A stretch of 5,843 nt of DNA from an uncultured Christensenellaceae bacterium (GTDB taxonomy: Bacteria > Bacillota > Clostridia > Christensenellales > Pumilibacteraceae). Positions within the stretch are counted from its first letter, which is position 1. Each line of letters opens with the position of its first letter. The position numbers and the translations under genes were made by a program. The notes beneath the pieces were generated by a model. It ran no database searches. It was not told the origin of the DNA and was given only the letters and a program-made list of their open reading frames with translations. The DNA is taken from contig CAJUQF010000114.1 in assembly GCA_910588315.1 (NCBI GenBank), forward strand, positions 1 through 5,843. The letters are read 5' to 3'. Shown here piece by piece: positions 1 through 4,061 of the stretch.

Positions 1-6
1 GTGTCA

Positions 7-80
7 AGTAGTGCCGTATAATTTTTAACACTACTATTATAACACATATTTTTCGGTTTGTTCCTATCATTTTTTGATAG
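7..80. repeat. Two short inverted repeats in the non-coding left end
   Basis: CTATCA/TGATAG (64-69 and 75-80, 5-nt loop) lies just past the end of the RinA/ArpU-like gene. AGTAGTG/CACTACT (7-13 and 29-35, 15-nt loop) is near the edge. Neither is followed by a T run in the leftward direction, so neither is a convincing terminator for the early operon. They could be binding sites flanking a promoter. Confidence 0.35.
36..64 (-). promoter_or_regulatory. Possible late promoter downstream of the early operon
   Basis: On the minus strand an exact TATAAT (41-36) has a poor -35, GGAACA (64-59), at 17 bp. A good -10 with a weak -35 is what an activator-dependent late promoter would look like, and the RinA/ArpU-like gene ends just upstream. 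Just past the -10 is an inverted repeat, AGTAGTG/CACTACT (35-29 and 13-7). The target gene would be beyond the left edge. Low confidence, since TATAAT can arise by chance in AT-rich DNA. Confidence 0.35.
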
Positions 81-101
81 TAGCGAACTTTTTTTGCGTG
101 T

Positions 102-509
102 TTATCTCAGTAGGCCATAAATATGAGCCCAATCGCGGGCACATTCGAGCCACCTATCACGGGCGCGCCAAAATGTCGGCTCGGACGTTATTCCGATGCC
201 GTAAATCTCGTCGGGCTTTTTGCGGTCGATATACAACGCGCGCATCATATCATACTCGGGCTTAAAGCGAAACGCGGTAAATGTATTGCGCACGATCTCA
301 CTCCACCCCTGCTCATTGTCGAGTTCGTACAGTTTCATACCCTTGCGTTCCGTAGGATTGCTTGGCTCGGAAGCACCGCCGATTGCGCTATAGTTTGCCG
401 TCAATCCGCTTTCGATAATTTCGCTCGCGCGCTCATCGTACAATGCCTTGTCGGCGGCGTAGTTATAAAAATGCCATTCGATTTGTTTACGCAATCTTTT
501 TGTCAGCAT
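102..509 (-). CDS. RinA/ArpU-like phage late transcriptional regulator
   Basis: The product has 135 residues. A helical N-terminus (RLRKQIEWHFYNYAADKALY) is followed by DERASEIIESG and a GGASEPSNPTERKGMKL segment (44-60), which matches the 'I--s----g---sdpTe-kaikL' region of RinA/ArpU proteins. The C-terminal half resembles sigma-factor region 4: FRFKPEYDMMRALYIDRKKP (81-100), then IYGIGITSEPTFWRARDRWL (102-121), which would be a helix-turn-helix, then a closing helix ending YGLLR. In staphylococcal phages RinA activates packaging and structural gene transcription, and ArpU has a comparable place in enterococcal phage. Position fits: it is the last gene of the early operon, with nothing but a non-coding stretch after it. 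GGGAGG precedes the ATG by about seven bases. Family membership is inferred from pattern. Confidence 0.72.
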   Translation of the reverse strand: MLTKRLRKQIEWHFYNYAADKALYDERASEIIESGLTANYSAIGGASEPSNPTERKGMKLYELDNEQGWSEIVRNTFTAFRFKPEYDMMRALYIDRKKPDEIYGIGITSEPTFWRARDRWLECARDWAHIYGLLR

Positions 510-697
510 ATTCTACCTCCCGTCATGTTTTTCTTCCAATCGATCGGCGCGCGCTCGATGTACACGAGCTTGCCGTCGATTACCCACCGCTCGTTAGTTT
601 CATACGACACAATCTTGGCGCCGAGCTTTTCGAGACGCGTTTGCGGCGTTTCATGCCCAATACAAATGTCTTTACTCGTAATATGTATTTCGTTCAT
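503..697 (-). CDS. Small phage protein of unknown function (64 residues)
   Basis: I do not recognise this protein. The start is well supported by GGAGGAG six bases upstream and by the ATGA overlap with the preceding stop. The sequence begins MNEIHITSKDICIGHETPQT, continues RLEKLGAKIVSYETNERWVI and ends with DGKLVYIERAPIDWKKN and a short tail. Alternating hydrophobic stretches (AKIVSYE, RWVIDGKLVYIE) suggest a small beta-rich fold. The two cysteines (about residue 12 and the last residue) do not form a metal motif. The final codons contain the GGGAGGT ribosome binding site for the next gene, which it overlaps by 7 bases. Confidence 0.65.
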   Translation of the reverse strand: MNEIHITSKDICIGHETPQTRLEKLGAKIVSYETNERWVIDGKLVYIERAPIDWKKNMTGGRIC

Positions 698-885
698 TTT
701 AACTCCTCCGTGAATTCACGCAAACGATTATAGATTGCCTCTTGCCCGTAATCATCAGCGTAAATCGGTTTTTCCAAGGCGCGAGCCAAGCCAGCTATTT
801 CGGCGAGCTCGCCCGCCAAGTCCCACAGTCCGCCCGCGCCCTTTTCGTCGTATTCGGCGGGAATATCGTATTGGACTTTGATCAT
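694..885 (-). CDS. Small acidic phage protein of unknown function (63 residues)
   Basis: I do not recognise this protein. It starts 3 bases after the stop of the helicase loader, with only a weak GGGGTG ribosome binding site, so translation probably depends on coupling. The sequence opens MIKVQYDIPAEYDEKGAGGL, continues with a helix WDLAGELAEIAGLARALEKP and ends NRLREFTEELK. It is acidic, soluble and probably one strand plus two or three helices, with no cysteines and no membrane segment. Its stop overlaps the next start as ATGA. Lying between a helicase loader and a late regulator, it could be any accessory early function, such as a small host-takeover or anti-defence protein; nothing in the sequence decides. 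Confidence 0.65.
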   Translation of the reverse strand: MIKVQYDIPAEYDEKGAGGLWDLAGELAEIAGLARALEKPIYADDYGQEAIYNRLREFTEELK

Positions 886-888
886 TTT

Positions 889-1770
889 TCACACCCCAAA
901 CTGTTTGATAATATCTCTTTTATCCGAACGCGTCATCATTCGGAAATCGTCACCATTTAGCTTAAATATTCGCGTTGCCATTTCATAAATACGCTCGACT
1001 ATTGCTTTGCCGAGATTTAATACGCTCGTTAATTCAGCAAGCGAATAATTCGACGAGAATATTATAGGCTTTTGCGCATTATATCTCGCATTTATTACCT
1101 CATATAACTTTTCTTCCGCCCATTTCGACGATGCTGCATTGTGCTCACGTCCGATAAACTCTTTACCCAAATCGTCTATAAATGCAAAATCGTATGTTTG
1201 CAAACGATTTATGATTTCGCATTCTCCCATACCTTGTCCATTATAGCTGCCACGTATTTCATTCAAAATCGTAGCGAGATTGGTATAAATGCACTGATAT
1301 CCGCACCACAAAAGCTCGTTGCAAACGCACGCCGTCAAAAAGGTTTTGCCCGACGAATTTGCGCCGAATATGTAAAGACCAACATTACTTTCGTACATTT
1401 CTTTTGCATGAGTGACGTAATTTCGACATTTATCGTACACGGCACGGTTGTTATCAGTTATGCTTGCATCGGCAAATCGAACATTCTTATATCGATTTCC
1501 GATCATAGATAATCGACTGCGATTATTAAATTCATCGATAACTTTTTTGCGACGTTCCTCTTCCAGTTCGCGTTCATTAGCCTCGCTCTGACATTTACAA
1601 ACACATCGTGCTATACGTTTTTTATCTTCGCTTACATATACACGCGATGATTTGCAGTTCTTGCAATGCGGTAATCCATCTTCGCCTAAATACTCGTCGT
1701 CGCGAAGCTGAAGTGCACCGTATGCGTATTCATTGTTCATTTTGTTGAGAACCTCTTGTATGTTGAGCAT
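889..1770 (-). CDS. DnaC-like replicative helicase loader (AAA+ ATPase)
   Basis: The product has 293 residues and is predicted to load the replicative helicase at the phage origin using ATP. An N-terminal part carries a zinc-ribbon-like cluster (CKNC at 36-39, CVCKC at 56-60) followed by a charged helix (EANERELEEERRKK). The AAA+ domain shows Walker A GANSSGKT (136-143), Walker B FAFIDD (195-200), a sensor-1-like IIFSSN (236-241) and a likely arginine finger in VERIYE (R260). This layout is typical of DnaC/IstB-type phage loaders. IstB of transposons shares the ATPase, but a transposase partner is absent and the replisome organizer is immediately upstream (stop and ATG one base apart), so a loader is preferred. 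GGGAGGAG at the end of the preceding gene supplies the ribosome binding site. Confidence 0.9.
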   Translation of the reverse strand: MLNIQEVLNKMNNEYAYGALQLRDDEYLGEDGLPHCKNCKSSRVYVSEDKKRIARCVCKCQSEANERELEEERRKKVIDEFNNRSRLSMIGNRYKNVRFADASITDNNRAVYDKCRNYVTHAKEMYESNVGLYIFGANSSGKTFLTACVCNELLWCGYQCIYTNLATILNEIRGSYNGQGMGECEIINRLQTYDFAFIDDLGKEFIGREHNAASSKWAEEKLYEVINARYNAQKPIIFSSNYSLAELTSVLNLGKAIVERIYEMATRIFKLNGDDFRMMTRSDKRDIIKQFGV

Positions 1771-1771
1771 A

Positions 1772-2497
1772 TTACTCCTCCCTCATATATTTTTCAAGAT
1801 CTTTTTGCGTATATTGGGACGCCTTTGCAACAGCAATCGGCTTATTTCTATCCGTATTTCGCTGTTCCCATGTACGAACGCTTGCTTTCCAATCTTTCAT
1901 CGGTTGATTCCCGACTCGCCACCCTTTACTCTCATAGAAATCGTAAAATGATTGCGGATTGATATTGTTGTTGCGCTCTTGACAGTACGCGCTTATTTCT
2001 TCAAGCGTCGGTCGTACAAATCGAGTTAAAGGAGCGGCGATGCTTTGCGGCGCTATCGTCTCTACTCTCTCCTTACCTATACTATCCTTACCTATACTAT
2101 CCTTACCTATACTGGGTATACCGTAATTCGGTATACCGTCGGTATACCGTTCGGCAACCAACGCATACGCGCCGTTTTCCTCTATGATTATTTGATTGCG
2201 TTCCTCTGTGTATTTTGTTGGTTGAAAGCGATCACTACGCAAATAATTGTTGATACGCCAATGCTTTATCAAACAAACCCCACTCGGAAATGCTATGATA
2301 AAATGCCGTACAAGCAGTATATTCATATCGTCCGTTGAAGCTCCTATAAGTTTTGCAAGGCTTTTCGGACTGTTGACAAATCCCTCGTCATCGGCGTACA
2401 TACCGAGCGCGAAATATAGACATCGCGCCGAAAGCGGCATATCAAGAAATGCGTCGCTCGCTATTATCGTTTTGGCAAACATTCTGCGTTCAGCCAT
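1772..2497 (-). CDS. Phage replisome organizer / replication initiator (DnaD-like)
   Basis: The product has 241 residues. The N-terminus MAERRMFAKTIIASDAFLDM, then PLSARCLYFALGMYADDEGF, then PKSLAKLIGASTDDM and CLIKHWRINNYLRSDRFQPT (75-94) is the winged-helix N-terminal domain of Bacillota phage replication initiators. A low-complexity linker, GIPNYGIP then SIGKDSIGKDSIGKE (121-143), is encoded by tandem DNA repeats. The C-terminal domain, RPTLEEISAYCQERN (162-176) with FYDFYESKGW and MKDWKASVRTWEQR (200-213), is the conserved DnaD-like end. Such proteins bind the phage origin and bring in the helicase through a loader, which is encoded next. The start is unambiguous: AAAGGAGG lies 5 bases before the ATG. 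The stop is one base before the loader's ATG. No primase or helicase is in the window, so host or downstream genes must supply them. Confidence 0.88.
   Translation of the reverse strand: MAERRMFAKTIIASDAFLDMPLSARCLYFALGMYADDEGFVNSPKSLAKLIGASTDDMNILLVRHFIIAFPSGVCLIKHWRINNYLRSDRFQPTKYTEERNQIIIEENGAYALVAERYTDGIPNYGIPSIGKDSIGKDSIGKERVETIAPQSIAAPLTRFVRPTLEEISAYCQERNNNINPQSFYDFYESKGWRVGNQPMKDWKASVRTWEQRNTDRNKPIAVAKASQYTQKDLEKYMREE
2071..2113 (+). repeat. Three tandem 15-bp repeats (iteron-like) inside the replication initiator gene
   Basis: The unit CCTTACCTATACTAT (plus strand) occurs at 2071-2085 and 2086-2100, and its first 13 bases recur at 2101-2113. On the coding strand it gives SIGKD, SIGKD, SIGKE. 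The copies are identical at the DNA level, including third positions, so there was recent duplication or selection on the DNA itself. Origins lying inside phage initiator genes and built from iterons are well known (for example within lambda O), so this is a candidate origin. Confidence 0.6.
2115..2150 (+). repeat. Three GGTATACCGT repeats with a palindromic core, next to the iterons
   Basis: GGTATACCGT occurs at 2115-2124, 2130-2139 and 2141-2150; the core GGTATACC is a perfect 8-bp palindrome. The first two start 15 bp apart, matching the period of the adjacent 15-bp repeats, and the third is offset by 11 bp. They encode the TDGIPNYGIP part of the linker in different frames, so the DNA repetition is not simply a peptide repeat. 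They could be a second class of protein binding site in the same candidate origin. Confidence 0.5.
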
Positions 2498-2499
2498 AA

Positions 2500-2700
2500 T
2501 TACCTCCTTTTGCGATTATTCGCGTCAATTTGCGGGCGTACCGTCTCAAATATTCCTTGTAGCTCTAAATCCAGATTAGGCTCTATATCGTCAAGTGCAT
2601 AATCAACAATTGCTTTATACATTTTGATTCGTAACTCCCGCGGCAACTTTTGTACCGCATTTTGATATGATTTGCAAAATATAAAGGAATTCCTTTTCAT
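2500..2700 (-). CDS. DUF6291-like phage protein, short form (66 residues)
   Basis: The opening MKRNSFIFCKSYQNAVQKLP, then ELRIKMYKAIVDYALDDIEP, then FETVRPQIDANNRKRR follows the pattern I know from DUF6291-type phage proteins: 'K-SF-FY--w--a---Lp', 'r--iY-aI--Ya--g--p', 'F--i-PqID-n--ry'. They typically lie just upstream of replisome-organizer genes, as here. Usual members continue beyond the 'PQID' helix with a basic tail, so this copy ends early. Its last codons (AAA AGG AGG TAA) double as the ribosome binding site of the next gene, which fixes the end and argues that the short form is native and not a broken gene. The start overlaps the upstream stop (ATGA). The role is unknown; the link to replication is by position only. 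Confidence 0.7.
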   Translation of the reverse strand: MKRNSFIFCKSYQNAVQKLPRELRIKMYKAIVDYALDDIEPNLDLELQGIFETVRPQIDANNRKRR

Positions 2701-2987
2701 AATTGCCCCCCGTTGCGATAAAGCGTATCAAATGCCTTATTTGCCGTAGCTTCCAAGCTGTCGAGCTTGTAATCTTGCATATCTAACATCGAAAGCATTC
2801 TGTTTACATGCGTATAGCTCGCGTTATCGCTATCTAAACGCGTTTCGTCGAAATTATTCAATATGATCCTTATACATTCCGAAAAAGATTTTAATTGCGC
2901 AATTTCGATGAGCACATCGTTAAATTCGCTCCAAGCCGCTCTGTGTTGACAATTAGCATTGCCGTTAATGGTTTCCTGTAATGTCAT
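2697..2987 (-). CDS. Phage early protein of unknown function, 96 residues
   Basis: I do not recognise this protein. The start is set at ATG 2985-2987 (MTLQETINGNANC) because GGAGG lies seven bases upstream; an ATG eight codons earlier would have the ribosome binding site inside the gene. The product is predicted to be almost entirely helical and soluble, with AAWSEFNDVLIEIAQL (17-32), ECIRIILNNFDETRLD (37-52), YTHVNRMLSMLDMQDYKLDSLEATA and a final AFDTLYRNGGQL. It has two cysteines but no metal-binding pattern, no signal peptide and no membrane segment. Its stop overlaps the next start as ATGA, placing it firmly in the replication operon. A small partner or regulator of replication proteins is possible but not shown. 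Confidence 0.75.
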   Translation of the reverse strand: MTLQETINGNANCQHRAAWSEFNDVLIEIAQLKSFSECIRIILNNFDETRLDSDNASYTHVNRMLSMLDMQDYKLDSLEATANKAFDTLYRNGGQL

Positions 2988-3017
2988 AATAAACCTCCAA
3001 TTAGTTGACATTTTGTT

Positions 3018-3055
3018 AAAAAAATGGTAGGCTATTTAGTAGGTATCAATAGCCT
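3018..3055 (-). terminator. Terminator-like hairpin between first and second genes of the replication operon
   Basis: Read leftward, AGGCTATT (3055-3048) pairs with AATAGCCT (3036-3029) around an 11-nt loop, followed by ACCA and then seven T (3024-3018). The 8-bp stem is modest and the four bases before the T run weaken it, so partial termination (attenuation) is more likely than a full stop. No clear promoter lies between it and the next gene, so replication genes would depend on read-through. Confidence 0.4.
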
Positions 3056-3080
3056 TGTGTTAGCTGTACTTACTTATTGA

Positions 3081-3215
3081 TTAGACCGTATCAATTTCGA
3101 GCTTTGCTTGGGAGAGCCGTACTCGCTTGATACGGTCTTTTCTTTTGGCAAGGTTCTTATGTAATGCGGTCAAATCTTCCGCGCTTGCCTTGACGCCATT
3201 TATCAAGATTTTCAT
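3081..3215 (-). CDS. Small basic protein, 44 residues, first gene of the replication operon
   Basis: I translated this short ORF by hand. It begins with MKILINGVKASAEDLTALHK, continues with NLAKRKDRIKRVRLSQ and ends with AKLEIDTV. The best evidence that it is real is the ribosome binding site AAAGGAGGTGA, almost fully complementary to the 16S rRNA tail and ideally placed before ATG 3213-3215. It also sits directly downstream of a perfect consensus leftward promoter, and otherwise this stretch would be empty. The MKI-ING-KA opening resembles small early proteins I have seen in Clostridia phages, but I cannot name a family. The middle is strongly basic (KRKDRIKRVR), as in RNA- or DNA-binding peptides. 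A terminator-like hairpin follows at 3018-3055. Function unknown. Confidence 0.7.
   Translation of the reverse strand: MKILINGVKASAEDLTALHKNLAKRKDRIKRVRLSQAKLEIDTV
3083..3138 (+). terminator. 12-bp inverted repeat followed by T-rich run (rightward terminator candidate)
   Basis: The perfect arms are AGACCGTATCAA (3083-3094) and TTGATACGGTCT (3127-3138). The 32-nt loop between them can itself pair CGAG with CTCG. On the plus strand the stem is followed by TTTTCTTTT (3138-3146), which resembles an intrinsic terminator, although the long loop is unusual. It overlaps the 3' end of the 44-residue ORF, where the arms encode DRIK and IDTV. No confident rightward gene lies upstream, so what it would terminate is unclear. 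Confidence 0.4.
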
Positions 3216-3230
3216 TAGTCACCTCCTTTC

Positions 3231-3260
3231 GGTTGCGGCGTTACCTACGTTTCCGCGACC
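3231..3260 (-). other. Imperfect hairpin in the leader of the replication operon
   Basis: In the predicted transcript, GGTCGCGG (3260-3253) can pair with CCGCAACC (3238-3231) with one C-A mismatch, and CGT/ACG can extend it inside the loop. It is a GC-rich island in an AT-rich leader and lies just upstream of the AAAGGAGG ribosome binding site of the 44-residue ORF. It could tune translation or RNA stability. In the opposite-strand RNA the mismatch becomes a G-U pair, so the orientation of any function is uncertain. Confidence 0.35.
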
Positions 3261-3274
3261 TTGATTGTAAGTAT

Positions 3275-3303
3275 ATTATACAACATTGTATATATTTTGT
3301 CAA
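3275..3303 (-). promoter_or_regulatory. Strong leftward promoter for the replication operon
   Basis: On the minus strand TTGACA (3303-3298) and TATAAT (3280-3275) are both exact consensus hexamers with a 17-bp spacer, the optimal sigma-A arrangement. Transcription should start near 3268 and first reach the 44-residue ORF (ATG at 3215), giving a leader of about 53 nt. A 16-bp dyad, TATACAA-CA-TTGTATA (3277-3292), covers the -10 and the spacer, so a bound repressor would block polymerase. Confidence 0.85.
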
Positions 3304-3349
3304 GCGATTTATATACAATTTTGAAAATATTTTAATCAATTTTGTATAT
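3277..3349. repeat. Four TATACAA/TTGTATA half-sites (candidate operators)
   Basis: TATACAA occurs at 3277-3283 and 3312-3318; its reverse complement TTGTATA occurs at 3286-3292 and 3342-3348. The first two form a tight dyad with a 2-bp centre. TTGTATATA (3286-3294) and TATATACAA (3310-3318) form a wider 9-bp inverted pair, and ATATACAA (3311-3318) with TTGTATAT (3342-3349) an 8-bp pair. The direct repeat CAATTTTG (3316-3323, 3337-3344) is spaced 21 bp, two helical turns. All lie between or within the two divergent promoters. The sites are directly visible; binding by the adjacent RHH protein is inference. Part of the similarity could come from the high A+T content. Confidence 0.6.
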
Positions 3350-3353
3350 TTAT

Positions 3354-3383
3354 TTGACATATCAATGTCTATTGTGATATACT
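3354..3383 (+). promoter_or_regulatory. Rightward promoter for the ribbon-helix-helix gene
   Basis: A perfect -35 TTGACA (3354-3359) and a near-consensus -10 TATACT (3378-3383) are separated by 18 bp. The predicted start near 3390 lies about 18 bases before the ATG. The -35 is overlapped by an inverted repeat GACAT-ATCA-ATGTC (3356-3369). An imperfect dyad ATATCA/TGATAT (3359-3364 and 3375-3380) spans the spacer, so repressor binding here is plausible. Confidence 0.75.
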
Positions 3384-3407
3384 AATTAAAAACGGAGATA
3401 ACTCACA

Positions 3408-3665
3408 ATGGCGACAACAGAAGCACAGAAAAAAGCAATAAAAGAATATCGCAAAAGACGCGGCGGAGTGCAAGGACTTCAAAAAAGTATTACTGCAACC
3501 GTTTCACCGTCTGAAGCAGAGCGCATAAAATCAGCATTTGACTCAGCGGGACTATCTAACGCCGATGTTCTCAAACGCGCAGCGACACGAATAGAACAAG
3601 GTGACGACTTACGACGAGATTACGACGCGGCAAGTAAAACTCTTATCGATCCCCGACGGGACTAA
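3408..3665 (+). CDS. Probable ribbon-helix-helix (Arc/MetJ-type) DNA-binding regulator
   Basis: The product has 85 residues and is the only convincing rightward gene in the window. The basic N-terminus MATTEAQKKAIKEYRKRRGG is the same opening I know from small Arc-like RHH proteins of Bacillota. After it come a short strand KSITATV (26-32), helix PSEAERIKSAFDSA (34-47), a turn GLSNA, and helix DVLKRAATRIEQ (53-64), the strand-helix-turn-helix pattern of RHH dimers. A charged tail (65-85) follows. The ribosome binding site GGAG is 10 bases before the ATG, a little far, and the 5' leader is short (about 18 nt from the predicted TATACT box). It sits beside repeated half-sites and faces a strong leftward promoter, so repression of that promoter and of itself is likely. 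An RHH antitoxin without its toxin is an alternative. The fold is inferred from pattern only. Confidence 0.7.
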   Translation: MATTEAQKKAIKEYRKRRGGVQGLQKSITATVSPSEAERIKSAFDSAGLSNADVLKRAATRIEQGDDLRRDYDAASKTLIDPRRD

Positions 3666-3668
3666 AAT

Positions 3669-4061
3669 CTAAAACGGTAAGTCGTCGTTATCTACGGGGT
3701 GCAGATCGGACGGCACGTTGTCTTGCGCTTGTCGCGCGCCGTCGGTTTTCGGCGTCAAGAACTCGACCTCGTCCGCAACCACGTCGAAAGACGTGCGCTT
3801 AATGCCGTCACGGTCTTCGTACTGTCTGCGCTGCACCGAGCCGTTTATACCGACCTTGCTACCTTTGTAGAGATATTTCGCGCAACGATCCGCAAGCTGA
3901 CGCCAGCAAATGACGTCGAAATAGTCCGCTACGCGCTCGCCGCTGCTGTTGGCGAACGGGCGGTTGACAGCTATCGTGAAGCGGGTAAAATTAACACCGC
4001 TTTGCGTTGTACTGTTTTCGGGATCTTTGGTCAAATTGCCTATAAGCATAATTTTGTTCAT
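3669..4061 (-). CDS. ssb: Single-stranded DNA-binding protein (SSB)
   Basis: The product has 130 residues and is an OB-fold protein coating ssDNA at phage replication forks and recombination intermediates. The start MNKIMLIGNLTKDPE is the canonical SSB opening. It is followed by FTRFTIAVNRPF (25-36), DYFDVICWRQLADRCAKYLYKG (47-67), GSVQRRQYEDRDG (74-86) and VVADEVEFL (94-102). The C-terminal tip DNDDLPF keeps the acidic-hydrophobic peptide by which SSB recruits partners. The spacer between OB fold and tip is short (about 103-123), as is usual for phage SSBs. An upstream in-frame extension to 4277 is rejected because it runs through the winged-helix gene, and AAGGAG lies 7-8 bases before this ATG. 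The stop is 3 bp from the stop of the convergent gene at 3408-3665. Confidence 0.96.
   Translation of the reverse strand: MNKIMLIGNLTKDPENSTTQSGVNFTRFTIAVNRPFANSSGERVADYFDVICWRQLADRCAKYLYKGSKVGINGSVQRRQYEDRDGIKRTSFDVVADEVEFLTPKTDGARQAQDNVPSDLHPVDNDDLPF

Noticed and set aside
123..713. Rightward 196-residue open frame opposite the RinA/ArpU-like and 64-residue genes
   Set aside because: It has no ribosome binding site or recognisable domain and runs antisense to two well-supported coupled genes.
2071..2113. CRISPR array
   Set aside because: The 15-bp units are directly adjacent with no spacers and encode part of a protein linker.
2045..2338. Rightward open frame with LTYTILTYTI repeats
   Set aside because: The repeat peptide is just the reverse-strand reading of the iterons; there is no start signal, and it lies antisense to the replication initiator gene.
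3408..3665. Toxin-antitoxin pair with the RHH protein as antitoxin
   Set aside because: No toxin gene follows; the next gene is the convergent ssb, and the leftward neighbour is the 44-residue basic ORF, which has no toxin signature I recognise.
3709..3743. GACGGC/GCCGTC hairpin inside ssb as terminator for the RHH gene
   Set aside because: The stem is short with a long loop, is followed only by GG and four T, and is explained by coding sequence.
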